The notes under the pieces are model-generated. The model saw only the letters and a program-made list of their open reading frames with translations. It searched no databases and was not told where the DNA came from. A DNA stretch of 21,901 bases from Candidatus Nitrosopumilus sp. (GTDB lineage: Archaea > Thermoproteota > Nitrososphaeria > Nitrososphaerales > Nitrosopumilaceae), in the NCBI GenBank assembly GCA_029864805.1, contig JAOTSS010000031.1, positions 1 to 21,901 on the forward strand, read 5' to 3'. Below, in pieces: positions 11,612 to 19,456 of this stretch; the first letter of the stretch is position 1, and each line of letters starts with the position of its first letter. A program made the position numbers and the translations under genes.

Positions 11612-14164
11612 TTATCTTGATTGAGATTCTGAAACATCAAGTACTGTTTTGTAAATCTGCCTGTATACGGGTCTGTCCGGATACATCTGCACAGCTTTTT
11701 CTGCACTTTTTACTGCATCATCATATCTTTCAAGAGACATCAAGGTGAATGCTTTGCCAATATATGCATCAGCATAATTGGGATCTATTTTGATTGCCTG
11801 ATCGAAGTGCTTTATTGCCAGGTCATGTTGATCATTACTGGATAATACACGACCCATACGGAACCATCCCTCAGCAAAATCAGGATTGATTTCAATTGCA
11901 TTGCCATATGTTTCGATTGCCTTTTCAAATTGTCCCAGACTTATTAGGGAATTTCCCTTTACAACTAATGCATTGGTGTTTTCATTATCTATATTTTCCA
12001 GTATGAAATCGGTAGTCTTTATTGCCTGTTGATACTCATATCCATGATAAAATATCTCAGATTCACGTAACAGTAATTGTACATCAAATTCAGGTTTTTC
12101 TCCGTGCTGTTCCAGTTTTTCTACAAGATGCATGTTGTCGCTTTGGATATTTTCTATACAATCAATAGTTTGGCTAGGTACTATGTACTCCCTGGTTCTT
12201 TCTTCATCATTTGTCATAAATTCCTGTTTCTCGAAAATTAGGTTTAACAAATCATTACTTTTTTCTAATTCATATCGTATTTCTTGAATATCTACATCGG
12301 TATTTTCTATAATGAATTCTTGATTCATTTCTTTTCTAGAACAATCATTGTCAAACATAGACAAAAAATCTTCCTTGTGAGCATATTCAGGAATCAAATC
12401 ACGCAATAACGAAAACTGCGTTTCTTCCCTAATCTGAAATTCGTGCTGTACTGTTACATCATTCCAAGATACTATCATGAAATAATCTCCCATGTTCTGT
12501 ATTTGTGGCACTCCTAGATCATATTCTGTAGACCATGTATAATCAACATAGCCTATTTCTGGATCTCCAATATCTACAGATGGGGTGTTTTGCCAAACTA
12601 TCTTTCCATCATAATCACGTATTGACACATCAAGCTGGCTGGCTACAGGTATATGCCCTTGAGTAAAAATCTCAAAAGAGATTGGTTGTACTGGCTGATA
12701 AATCTCCTTGACATCAATTAGTTCTATGACGAGGGATTTACCCTTTAATGAATTCTCAAAGGTACTTGTAATTGATGATGAACCATCTCCTTTCTCAAAT
12801 GGAATGGATTCTGCAATTTTGTACAATTCAGGAAATGGAATTCCACCCTCTACAACATACCATGTATCATAATCCAGATATACAGTGATTCTGTTTAGGG
12901 GTTCACCATAATTTCTTTTTTCCAACACCGTTGGTTGTCCATGAAGATAGGTTACCATTGAATCAGAAGAGAGTCGTTCTACAAGTCTTGTGAATTTGTC
13001 TGATTCTGTCTCGGCGTATGGTGCCCCATAGGATTTCACATCGGCAAGTCTGACTGCCAACCCGCCTGCTGCAAGAAATTCAGGATTTGTTCCATGTCCT
13101 AGTTTTTCTCCAAATTCCTCACTTTGCGTGCTGTTTGCATAGTAAAATGTTGCAGCTTCAGGATAATGGTAAAAACCACACTCGTATGCATACCCGTCTG
13201 GAATGTATGATGGAGCCTCTGGAATCTGGTGGTACTTTGAGTATGCAGAAAATATCTCCTTTTGCGGGGCACAATCATAGTATGGAATGACAGTTATTGT
13301 TCCCTGTAAATTTGATGGAGATACGGTATAGTTTAAGATGGTTCTATTAGGGGTACCCCAGCTTGAGAAATGATGAGAGAATGCCTTTCCGGGAGGTATC
13401 GTGATTTTATCCTCATGAGTGGTCTTTGTAAACATGTTCTCCTGTGTTTTTTCAGGCTCTTCGGGGTTGTAGAATTTGTCATTTTGACCCCTCTGAAAAT
13501 TGATTGGATCCGTAGACCGAATCGTAATTTCTTTGTCCAGATCATTTTGGAATAGAACCGTACTGTTTATTCCTCCTTCAAAAATAGTAATATCCTTGTT
13601 AACTAACATGGGAATTCCCAAATCATTTTTTGTCACGTTTACGTATACTGGCATGTTTTCCCAGAAATGTGATTCAAACATGATGCGCAACATCATCTCT
13701 TCATCTTTGTATTCAAATGGGCAGTCAAAATAGTATAATCTGTCTGGAATTTTTCCCACGTTGTTGTATGTCTCAATCACTGTTGCGTCAAAGTCATACA
13801 TTTTGATCATCTCCAGTGCAAGACTGGTCTTAACTTGAGTGTCAAAACGCGTATGAAATTCTGGAGAGATATCTGAAAATTTTACATCTTCTCGAATGTC
13901 AGATATTTCATCTATGTGTTCTGATAGAAATATTTGTGAGTCTATTGTGTTGTCATTGGGTATTGAAAAACATATCTGCTTTTCATAGTTTTCAGGCACT
14001 GCATACAGCCCAATCTTTGTACTTCTTGACACCAGATCATCATACTCTATGGATTCATACTTGAATGCAGAAATTTGCTCTCCATCATTGAAAACCAAAT
14101 ACAGTATTGATACTATCAGCAATCCAATTGTAATAATTATTAAAATTTCAAACTTGCTTTTCAT
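11612..14164 (-). CDS. Membrane-anchored protein with DUF4367-like region and C-terminal TPRs
   Basis: 850 residues from the ATG at 14164, which overlaps the upstream stop as ATGA; a longer frame from 14191 (MSCCLEKKK) is less likely. An N-terminal membrane anchor (FEILIIITIGLLIVSILYLV) is followed by a large extracytoplasmic part. The centre includes PSYIPDGYAYECGFYH and ends TWYVVEGGIPFPELYKIAES, a layout like DUF4367/RseB-type domains that follow lipoproteins or envelope stress. A beta-rich domain follows, then about 135 C-terminal residues forming roughly four TPRs (YQQAIKTTDFIL; FEKAIETYGNAIEINPDFAE; HDLAIKHFDQAIKIDPNYAD; YDDAVKSAEKAVQMYPDRP) for protein binding. Last gene of a four-gene minus-strand operon of exported proteins. 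Function unknown; scaffolding at the cell surface is inferred. Confidence 0.8.
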   Translation of the reverse strand: MKSKFEILIIITIGLLIVSILYLVFNDGEQISAFKYESIEYDDLVSRSTKIGLYAVPENYEKQICFSIPNDNTIDSQIFLSEHIDEISDIREDVKFSDISPEFHTRFDTQVKTSLALEMIKMYDFDATVIETYNNVGKIPDRLYYFDCPFEYKDEEMMLRIMFESHFWENMPVYVNVTKNDLGIPMLVNKDITIFEGGINSTVLFQNDLDKEITIRSTDPINFQRGQNDKFYNPEEPEKTQENMFTKTTHEDKITIPPGKAFSHHFSSWGTPNRTILNYTVSPSNLQGTITVIPYYDCAPQKEIFSAYSKYHQIPEAPSYIPDGYAYECGFYHYPEAATFYYANSTQSEEFGEKLGHGTNPEFLAAGGLAVRLADVKSYGAPYAETESDKFTRLVERLSSDSMVTYLHGQPTVLEKRNYGEPLNRITVYLDYDTWYVVEGGIPFPELYKIAESIPFEKGDGSSSITSTFENSLKGKSLVIELIDVKEIYQPVQPISFEIFTQGHIPVASQLDVSIRDYDGKIVWQNTPSVDIGDPEIGYVDYTWSTEYDLGVPQIQNMGDYFMIVSWNDVTVQHEFQIREETQFSLLRDLIPEYAHKEDFLSMFDNDCSRKEMNQEFIIENTDVDIQEIRYELEKSNDLLNLIFEKQEFMTNDEERTREYIVPSQTIDCIENIQSDNMHLVEKLEQHGEKPEFDVQLLLRESEIFYHGYEYQQAIKTTDFILENIDNENTNALVVKGNSLISLGQFEKAIETYGNAIEINPDFAEGWFRMGRVLSSNDQHDLAIKHFDQAIKIDPNYADAYIGKAFTLMSLERYDDAVKSAEKAVQMYPDRPVYRQIYKTVLDVSESQSR

Positions 14165-14700
14165 TTTCTTTTTCTCCAAACAACAAGACATGGAATTATT
14201 ATTGCGATGAATAGGGGAATAATTATTGTTCCAAGATTGTATTGGGTTAAAATGTTGTAATCTTCTCTAAAGTATTCTATTTGTCCATTCTCGTCTTCAT
14301 GTGAATATTCGCTAAAACCAGTGATTTGTTTTGTGTCGCACATGCCTGTCGTGCCAATTATTCCATCAGCATTATGCGTAAAGACTTGATAGGTTTCACC
14401 AATATTGTAATTTACTGCACAACTATTCAGCCTTGATTGCTCAATGACATGTTCACCTGTATTAGAGATTCCTTTTTGTGGAAATGTAACATCAAAATAA
14501 ACTTCTTCATAGTGACCATCTTGTATTATTTTGGTGACTGTTCCCTGAAATGCAGATTTAGATTCCATCAAGATTCGCAAGTAGTCAGGATATCCAACAC
14601 AAGAACATGCAGATGCATTAGGTGGAATAACCAAAATTAGTGAAAAAAAACCAATAACCGTAAATATTATCAAAAGCCTAGTTTTCAATTCAATCATCAT
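14161..14700 (-). CDS. TIMP-like secreted/membrane protein
   Basis: 179 residues. A signal peptide (about 1-31) ends NASA, directly before CSC, so the mature protein would begin with Cys as in TIMP/netrin-like OB-fold domains. Further family-like features are SAFQGTVTKII, the Cys at about 93 in NSCAVNYNIGETYQVF, and a later Cys in TTGMCDTK. It ends with a membrane helix (LGTIIIPLFIAIIIPCLVVW) and a basic RKRK, giving a domain outside and an anchor at the C-terminus. Bacterial and archaeal TIMP-like proteins are poorly understood; protease inhibition should not be assumed. Its ATG is immediately after the stop of the 14701-16704 gene and its TGA overlaps the next ATG, so the three are surely co-translated. 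Confidence 0.75.
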   Translation of the reverse strand: MMIELKTRLLIIFTVIGFFSLILVIPPNASACSCVGYPDYLRILMESKSAFQGTVTKIIQDGHYEEVYFDVTFPQKGISNTGEHVIEQSRLNSCAVNYNIGETYQVFTHNADGIIGTTGMCDTKQITGFSEYSHEDENGQIEYFREDYNILTQYNLGTIIIPLFIAIIIPCLVVWRKRK

Positions 14701-16704
14701 CTAGCATATCATGAATCCCAGTTCATAGTGTTCGCCCTCATAAACAAATCCACGTACATACGTATCTTTTGTACCAAACTGCTCTACACTTTTGTTGGCA
14801 AACCAATCTCTGTAGTTGTTCCAGTCAGGATTTTCAGGTACTCCCTTGAATGCGACAACGCTTTCAAGTTCGGTTCTGATTTTTTCAATTGCTTCCCTTA
14901 TCTTTGGGATTGATTTCATGTCTATGTCATTTAAAGTGACAAATTTTTTGGATTCGTCTAGGTTTTCCTTGAGGTGCACTGACATTGACTGCATTTCATG
15001 TTCATCTGAAATCCAGAATACGGTATGACCCAGGACGTATACATTATCATTGTACACTATTTGTGGCGCGATAAACTCATTTGTGAATCCCTGCTTTCTG
15101 GGATCTGCAAGCCTCTCATCAAGGTCAGCATCAAGTTTCATGAAATAGTCCTCTTGTGCATCCCCATACTTTTCAATTGCCTTATCCATTATGAAAAACT
15201 CATAATCCACAAGTTCCCTCAAGCCCATCTCTGCATTGGAATATTCATTTGAAGAAAACTCTAGATGATGTGTTGCCCTGATTAATTCATCAAGGATTGG
15301 TATCTCCTCAATGTCTTTATCATCCAATTCTAAAAACACGACATCCTTTGTTCCTGATTTGATCTGCTCCAGTTCATCTGGAGACATCAATTCAAGTGAG
15401 ATTATTGCACACATGTCTGCAGGATTTAGGTGAATGTATCTGTCCTCAATGATTGCAATATCCAATGGTTTTGATTCATGTGTAGTTTTTGAACTTTTTA
15501 GATTTTGCTGGTAATAGTCTGCAATATTCATCAGCATGTCCGGATAGCCTTTCTTTGTCCAAGATTTGCTTTCAGGATCAAAGGCATATCCTTGCTGCAT
15601 CATCTCTGACTGACGTTTAATGAAAAGTCCATCCAGAAATTTGGCACATCTCTCATCAACATTTCCACTCATTATCTCATCCATTGTGTTTTGTGAACAT
15701 TCGGGACCAAGTTTTTTACTCATTGTTTTCATGACAATATCCTGCACGATTAATTGAGTTGTCCACCCCCGCTCAATCAGTTTTGAAATGGTTTCAGGTT
15801 TCACACATGCTGGAGAATTATCATGTTTTGGAATCAGAATAAAGTTTTCTCTGCATTGAATGTTGTTGATGGTTATTCCAGACTGCAATTGTTTCAAAGG
15901 AGAAAGAGTATCTGATTGAATTTTTGAGATTCTCAATACTGCAGTGTAATCCTCATTCTTTATTGTAGCAGTGCTAATCGGATATGGATTTACGTCAATC
16001 AACTCAACTTTATATTTCCCAAATACGGTTGCAGTGTTTTGCTCATATGTGTCTAGAATAATTTCAGTCTTTAGATCTTCAGACATACTAAAACTCATAC
16101 TCGCCTTGCCTTGCCAAATACATGTAACATCAGATGGGCATCTAGAGTCCTCAAGTACATTCAGAAAAGACATGGTAAGATTCTCATCAGGAAATTCTAT
16201 ATGCTGCTGGGACTGAAGTTCAAAAACATTGTCTAATTCAATTATTTTCATGGTAGGTAGATTCTGCTCTTGACTATCTCCAATGTTTAATGTTAGAAAA
16301 TCAGACCATGATCTTTTGTATTTGACATCACGAAACCCTATGGCATCATAACTGACGCTTAGGAATATTTTCTGATTTGGAATATTTTTGTCAACAGTAA
16401 TGGTAACTGGGATTCTGCCAACCACTGATGGATTTACTTCTACTGTTCCTGTTTGAATGTGAACAAATGGGATTGCAGATTCTGGATTAATGCCAATGAT
16501 TGGAGTGATATCATGTAAACTGTAAGGCTGGCCGATGTAACGAAATTTTATCTCAAACTCGTTTAGCACATCTGGAATTATAATTTTGGGTACTCTTTCA
16601 AATGAAGCCTTTCCATCAAATGTTTCAACAGCATAAACAGGCAATAACGAAAAACCAAATGATAAAATCATTCCCAGTGTCAATATCAAAAGTCTGGTTT
16701 TCAT
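14701..16704 (-). CDS. Large secreted protein with thaumarchaeal PACVKPET module
   Basis: About 667 residues from the ATG at 16704; the longer frame starts with TTG at 16719 and overlaps the upstream gene. A signal peptide MKTRLLILTLGMILSFGFS... ends VYAVE. After a beta-rich N-terminal part comes DSRCPSDVTCIWQGKAS (about 185-202), a two-Cys signature found in many secreted bacterial and archaeal proteins. About 90 residues later comes the module INNIQCRENF ... SPACVKPETISKLIERGW (about 278-315), typical of thaumarchaeal exported proteins. The C-terminal half is acidic and helical with Glu/Asp clusters; its last 120 residues include GFVYEGEHYELGF. No catalytic motif recognised. Second gene of the operon; the same PLKQ...C module recurs at the 3' end of the gene at 20360. 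Confidence 0.75.
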   Translation of the reverse strand: MKTRLLILTLGMILSFGFSLLPVYAVETFDGKASFERVPKIIIPDVLNEFEIKFRYIGQPYSLHDITPIIGINPESAIPFVHIQTGTVEVNPSVVGRIPVTITVDKNIPNQKIFLSVSYDAIGFRDVKYKRSWSDFLTLNIGDSQEQNLPTMKIIELDNVFELQSQQHIEFPDENLTMSFLNVLEDSRCPSDVTCIWQGKASMSFSMSEDLKTEIILDTYEQNTATVFGKYKVELIDVNPYPISTATIKNEDYTAVLRISKIQSDTLSPLKQLQSGITINNIQCRENFILIPKHDNSPACVKPETISKLIERGWTTQLIVQDIVMKTMSKKLGPECSQNTMDEIMSGNVDERCAKFLDGLFIKRQSEMMQQGYAFDPESKSWTKKGYPDMLMNIADYYQQNLKSSKTTHESKPLDIAIIEDRYIHLNPADMCAIISLELMSPDELEQIKSGTKDVVFLELDDKDIEEIPILDELIRATHHLEFSSNEYSNAEMGLRELVDYEFFIMDKAIEKYGDAQEDYFMKLDADLDERLADPRKQGFTNEFIAPQIVYNDNVYVLGHTVFWISDEHEMQSMSVHLKENLDESKKFVTLNDIDMKSIPKIREAIEKIRTELESVVAFKGVPENPDWNNYRDWFANKSVEQFGTKDTYVRGFVYEGEHYELGFMIC

Positions 16705-16708
16705 TTTC

Positions 16709-16900
16709 TCAACTGCCAAATTTTATTCCGCATTTTGGGCATACAGTGTAATTGTTTGGAAAATTTAGGTTGCAATTATAGCAAAACTTGTCATTTCTGG
16801 GTGTTTTTTTGCGTTCTGCTAAATAGTAACGGAGTAAGATGACGCCAATAGTCGTCACAGCACCTATAATGGCATATAAGATAACCATGCAGATTACCAT
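16709..16900 (-). CDS. Membrane-anchored zinc-ribbon small protein
   Basis: 63 residues: one N-terminal membrane helix (MVILYAIIGAVTTIGVILLR) then a cytoplasmic zinc ribbon, DKFCYNCNLNF and YTVCPKCGIKFG, with four Cys in CxxC pairs. This resembles the 'zinc-ribbon plus TM' proteins common in archaea, whose roles are mostly unknown. It opens the minus-strand operon; the next ATG (16704) is four bases after its stop. A TTTATGAA word about 25-30 bases upstream of the start may be the operon's TATA box, which would lie between this gene and the inner end of the right repeat arm. Confidence 0.7.
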   Translation of the reverse strand: MVICMVILYAIIGAVTTIGVILLRYYLAERKKTPRNDKFCYNCNLNFPNNYTVCPKCGIKFGS

Positions 16901-16941
16901 CTCAATTGGGATTCATAAAGCGTTCTAATCTTTTACAAGAG

Positions 16942-16962
16942 AAAAACTGAGGGTTAAACCCG
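16942..16962 (-). terminator. Hairpin and T-run after right-arm microprotein
   Basis: Read on the minus strand: GGGTT-T-AACCC, then TCAG and five T residues. It is the counterpart of the left-arm terminator at 4715-4738 and marks the inner end of the right arm. Positions may be off by one base. Confidence 0.5.
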
Positions 16963-16970
16963 CAATGCGA

Positions 16971-17048
16971 TTAGTCCTCGTAAAAAACCCAGGACAGTCC
17001 TTGTACTTCTTCCCAACTTGATTTGTTTTTATTATCTTGATTGCTCAT
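16971..17048 (-). CDS. Repeat-arm microprotein (25 aa)
   Basis: Begins ATG at 17048, ends TAA at 16971-16973. It reads MSNQDNKNKS, then SWEEVQGLSWVFYED. The left-arm copy differs at three residues, all mild. Here the preceding 17-codon frame (MNKSFVLLLFKFCKYHT) ends in TGA overlapping the start as ATGA, the arrangement of coupled genes; in the left arm one extra base fuses the two frames. A terminator-like hairpin lies ten bases beyond the stop. The small number of replacements and the constant length argue for a translated product; the family is unknown. Confidence 0.5.
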   Translation of the reverse strand: MSNQDNKNKSSWEEVQGLSWVFYED

Positions 17049-17144
17049 GTATGGTATTTGCAAAATTTGAATAAAAGCAAGACGAATGATTTGTTCATCT
17101 TATTCCTCGGTGGATTGGTATCAATCAGTTATTGATACAAGATA

Positions 17145-17175
17145 ATTTGAAAGGATGGACAAAAGTTGGCCCACC
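17145..17175 (-). ncRNA. Candidate structured RNA hairpin in right arm
   Basis: Counterpart of 4501-4532. On the minus strand GGGTGGGC, loop CAACTTTT, GTCCATCC. Relative to the left arm one stem base is changed and the pair becomes G-U, so pairing is retained; the 8-base loop is identical. Confidence 0.35.
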
Positions 17176-17271
17176 CCTTGGACTGTATATGGTCGGTTAA
17201 ACGGTTAGATAATGACTCCTACCGCAGAATCCTAAATTGGAATTTACAAAGTTCGCATAAAAGAGAAACGT

Positions 17272-17289
17272 ATCATTCCTCAGAATGAT
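17272..17289 (-). other. Conserved hairpin 1 in right repeat arm
   Basis: ATCATTC-CTCA-GAATGAT as written on the plus strand; identical in stem and loop to 4394-4411 when read inward. Confidence 0.45.
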
Positions 17290-17595
17290 CTAAATACTAA
17301 TTTTGCAAAAGTGCAGATAGACACGTTGGATCTCTCACCAAGTAACTAACCGTTGTTGGTCTTAAGATCCAAATTTATGATTTTGTTATTTGTATAATTC
17401 AAACTGCCTCAATTGTTGGTATTGGATAATTTTTGACAAAACCATAACTGTTTTTCAATAAAACCAATTATGTAATGTTTGGATAATTTGTTAATCCTTG
17501 ACTGAATCAAGTGCACCATGTACCCACTGCATGATAGAACATGCATCTGGAGTCAGCTGCTCTTGTTCATGTCATAATTATGGGGAATGACCACA

Positions 17596-17700
17596 ATGAT
17601 TGGACTGTGTAACATGTGTTTTTCGTCTGGGGTAAATGTGGCCCTTTCAGAGGATTCTGAGGCATTGTGTGACAAGTGCAGAAACTTGGAAAATAACTGA
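17596..17700 (+). CDS. Zinc-ribbon microprotein (34 aa)
   Basis: ATG at 17596, TGA at 17698-17700. The product has LCNMCFSSG (Cys5, Cys8) and LCDKCRN (Cys25, Cys28), two zinc knuckles separated by a short beta-like stretch (VNVALSEDSEA). This is a typical minimal zinc ribbon. It starts 18 bases outside the right arm of the inverted repeat and converges on the zinc-finger gene at 17712-17927, with 11 bases between the stops. Short length is the main doubt; the regular Cys spacing supports it. Confidence 0.5.
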   Translation: MIGLCNMCFSSGVNVALSEDSEALCDKCRNLENN

Positions 17701-17711
17701 TTTTAGTCGAC

Positions 17712-17927
17712 TTATCCTATTGTAGGCTCAACTGTCTTCCACACATCGTAAGACTCCAATAATCCTTTGATTGCATGTGCATATTGTGGAGACCTGCAGT
17801 TTCTCATCTTCAATATCTTGTGTAACTCCCTCCTACGTAGTACTGTTTCTACTTCTCTTCTGTGCTTGTTGCAATACAATCCAGACTTTTGGCAATCCAG
17901 ACAGTGCAGGTACTTGGAATAGTCCAT
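17712..17927 (-). CDS. Small zinc-finger protein (71 aa)
   Basis: 71 residues. The N-terminus holds a Cys/His cluster, YLHCLDCQKSGLYCNKHRRE: C-x2-C-x6-C-x2-H, which could bind one zinc ion. A basic helix follows (VETVLRRRELHKILKMR), then AHAIKGLLESYDVW. This looks like a nucleic-acid or protein-binding mini-finger; no named family is recognised. It is read divergently from the nucleotidyltransferase, with the 12-bp repeat array in between. It points into the right repeat arm, just as the zinc microprotein at 4030-4110 points into the left arm. Confidence 0.6.
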   Translation of the reverse strand: MDYSKYLHCLDCQKSGLYCNKHRREVETVLRRRELHKILKMRNCRSPQYAHAIKGLLESYDVWKTVEPTIG

Positions 17928-18489
17928 GAATCAGCTGAAAGATCACATGGTTATAGACATTTCTCATAAATTATTTATCTTGTATTTTATTGCATAGTGA
18001 TTTGCAGTTTCAAGAAATTTTTAGATATTACTTAATTGGCAAACATCTCGATCAGACTTGCTATCGACAGTTTCGGGAAAATCCCCGAACTGATAACCGA
18101 AAAGATAGATTAGCGATCAAAAGTTTCGGAAAGTTTCGGAATTATCAATCCGGAAAAATACAATATCGTTCCGAAAAAATCAATTTACTCTTCCGAAAAG
18201 ATAGTTATCAATCCGATAATGTCGGAACATTTCCCCGAAAAAATCGAAAACAGTACCGGAAAGATAGTCATTTACCGAATTGATAAAAACTCTTACCGAA
18301 TTGATAAATGACATCTCCGAATTGATACCGAATTGATAAATTCCGAAACTGGGTTGTTGCCGAATTGATAATCAAAGTTATCGAATTGATAGAACAACTA
18401 TCAGAATTGACAGTGAATTATCCAACTGATGAATCAATATTGGAAAATCCTTGACTCTGATAATGACTATTCATGACTACAATAATCAT
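17928..18489. other. Long divergent intergenic region carrying the repeat array
   Basis: About 560 bases between the zinc-finger gene (minus) and the nucleotidyltransferase (plus). 17928-18060 is plain AT-rich sequence, probably with the zinc-finger gene's promoter. 18061-18440 is dominated by CCGAA/TTCGG-containing repeats. A 97-codon frame (17990-18283) crosses the repeats, but its Arg/Lys/Ser-rich product is explained by the repeats and is not called. Confidence 0.6.
18085..18433. repeat. Degenerate array of ~15 CCGAATTGATAA-type 12-mers
   Basis: Clear copies on the plus strand: 18085-18096 and the directly adjacent 18097-18108, then 18171, 18193-18204, 18235-18246, 18256-18267, 18275-18286, 18296-18307, 18317-18327, 18328-18339, 18360-18371 and 18381-18392. 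Reverse-oriented copies lie at 18142-18153 and 18205-18216. Worn copies at 18402-18413 and 18422-18433 trail off towards the gene. The most exact ones (CCGAATTGATAA) cluster at 18275-18371; left-hand ones often read CCGAAAAGATAG. Extra TTTCGGAAA-type words fill gaps. Spacing is irregular, so it is not a CRISPR. Candidate uses are a multi-site protein-binding region, an iteron-like or partition-like site, or a repeat-rich transcript. Confidence 0.8.
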
Positions 18490-18513
18490 TATAATATCAC
18501 TAGTGATATTATA
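18490..18513. promoter_or_regulatory. 24-bp perfect palindrome with TATA box
   Basis: TATAATATCACT followed by its exact reverse complement AGTGATATTATA. The left half supplies a TATAATA box 27-33 bases before the ATG at 18523, the right distance for a leaderless transcript. A dimeric repressor bound here would cover the promoter. This is the expected layout for an autoregulated gene; the protein that binds is unknown. Confidence 0.6.
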
Positions 18514-18522
18514 TTGCAAAAG

Positions 18523-19437
18523 ATGGCAGGTTATGATACTAATAATGACATCAAAAGGTTATACAAGTTACTTGATGAACTGGTAGGAAAGGTAACTGCA
18601 CATTACAAAGACCAGATTACATCAATTGTCTTATTTGGCTCTGCAACTACATCTGAATGGGTCAGGGGCAAGTCGGACATCGACTGCATTGTTCTGGTAA
18701 AAGACAAAACTCACACAAAAGAGATAGAGCAATTCCTGTATGACACATTACTTGAGCTGGATAAAAAATACAATCTGAAACTTTCTGATACTTGTACCAG
18801 TTACAAAAAAACCCAGAATCACATGCTAAACATGATTCTGCAGGCAGAGAAATTTTCCATGTTTGGAAGGCCATTTTATGTCTTGTCTGAAGACCGGATT
18901 GACATTACAAATGCCAGAATCACTGCAATTGATGACTTTAAGATCTATGTGGGAACGCATGTTCTTGCTTCCCTCAATCTGTTCTTTCACAGGATCAAAA
19001 GCACCGGGAAGATATTGTATGGAAAGGACATCACAAAGGAGTTTCCAACAAAGATACCAAACCTTGAAAAATTCAAGGCGTCACTTAATGCATTGCTTTT
19101 GCTGATGATGAGTTTTGTAATTTTTCCAATTGACTACAGATTTGCATTCCAGCACGCAGTCAAGGCAAACTTTTGGGCATGTGACAATTCTTTGTTTGCA
19201 CTGGAAAAGCCACTATCAAACACAGAGTCTGAAATAAAAGAAATTGAAAAGATATTTTCTAATTCAGATACCGAATACATTCTTGATGTGAATCACTTGC
19301 ACCAGTCCATGCAATACAAAAGACGCAAGGATATTGGCAATCTCTCAAAACTATTTATTTTCAAGTATATACTCAAGACAACAAAATTTGTCATGATACT
19401 ATACATTATGACACTGCAGAAAATGTTTTCATCATAG
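18523..19437 (+). CDS. Nucleotidyltransferase-fold protein with helical C-terminus
   Basis: 304 residues from the ATG at 18523, chosen because a TATA box within a perfect palindrome lies 27-33 bases upstream; frames from 18451 (TTG) or 18463 (ATG) would read through that palindrome. The pol-beta nucleotidyltransferase motif is clear: IVLFGSATTSEW, then GKSDIDCIVLV, giving the GS and DxD metal-binding residues. The domain closes near GKILYGKDI. The remaining ~120 residues are helical and include DYRFAFQHAVKANFW, which contains an R-x4-H (Arg206, His211) reminiscent of HEPN domains, though the usual polar residue after Arg and the later Tyr are missing. Such proteins modify antibiotics, tRNAs or partner toxins; the substrate here cannot be told. 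No separate HEPN gene is adjacent. Confidence 0.75.
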   Translation: MAGYDTNNDIKRLYKLLDELVGKVTAHYKDQITSIVLFGSATTSEWVRGKSDIDCIVLVKDKTHTKEIEQFLYDTLLELDKKYNLKLSDTCTSYKKTQNHMLNMILQAEKFSMFGRPFYVLSEDRIDITNARITAIDDFKIYVGTHVLASLNLFFHRIKSTGKILYGKDITKEFPTKIPNLEKFKASLNALLLLMMSFVIFPIDYRFAFQHAVKANFWACDNSLFALEKPLSNTESEIKEIEKIFSNSDTEYILDVNHLHQSMQYKRRKDIGNLSKLFIFKYILKTTKFVMILYIMTLQKMFSS

Positions 19438-19456
19438 ATAGTTTATGGATTGATAA

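Larger units (their letters stand above)
16942..17578 (-). repeat. Right arm of the ~630-bp inverted repeat (inward-reading unit)
   Basis: Reverse-complement partner of 4110-4738. Read leftwards it has the same order: edge ATTATGACATGAAC, the first 45 codons of the left arm's 74-codon frame then a TGA, the invariant 51-base block (17351-17401), hairpin 1 (17272-17289), the GGGTGGGC hairpin (about 17145-17175), the 25-aa ORF (16971-17048) and the terminator. Divergence of perhaps 10-20 percent with small gaps shows the duplication is not recent, or that the arms are not kept identical by frequent gene conversion. Confidence 0.85.

Noticed and set aside
17990..18283. A 97-codon ORF crossing the 12-mer array
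   Set aside because: Its Arg/Lys/Ser-rich product is explained by repeated CCGAAAAGATAG-type units; no ribosome site, no protein-like hydrophobic pattern, and it stops within a repeat unit.
18085..18433. CRISPR array
   Set aside because: Repeat unit is only 12 bases, often adjacent without spacers, in both orientations, irregularly spaced, and no cas gene is present.
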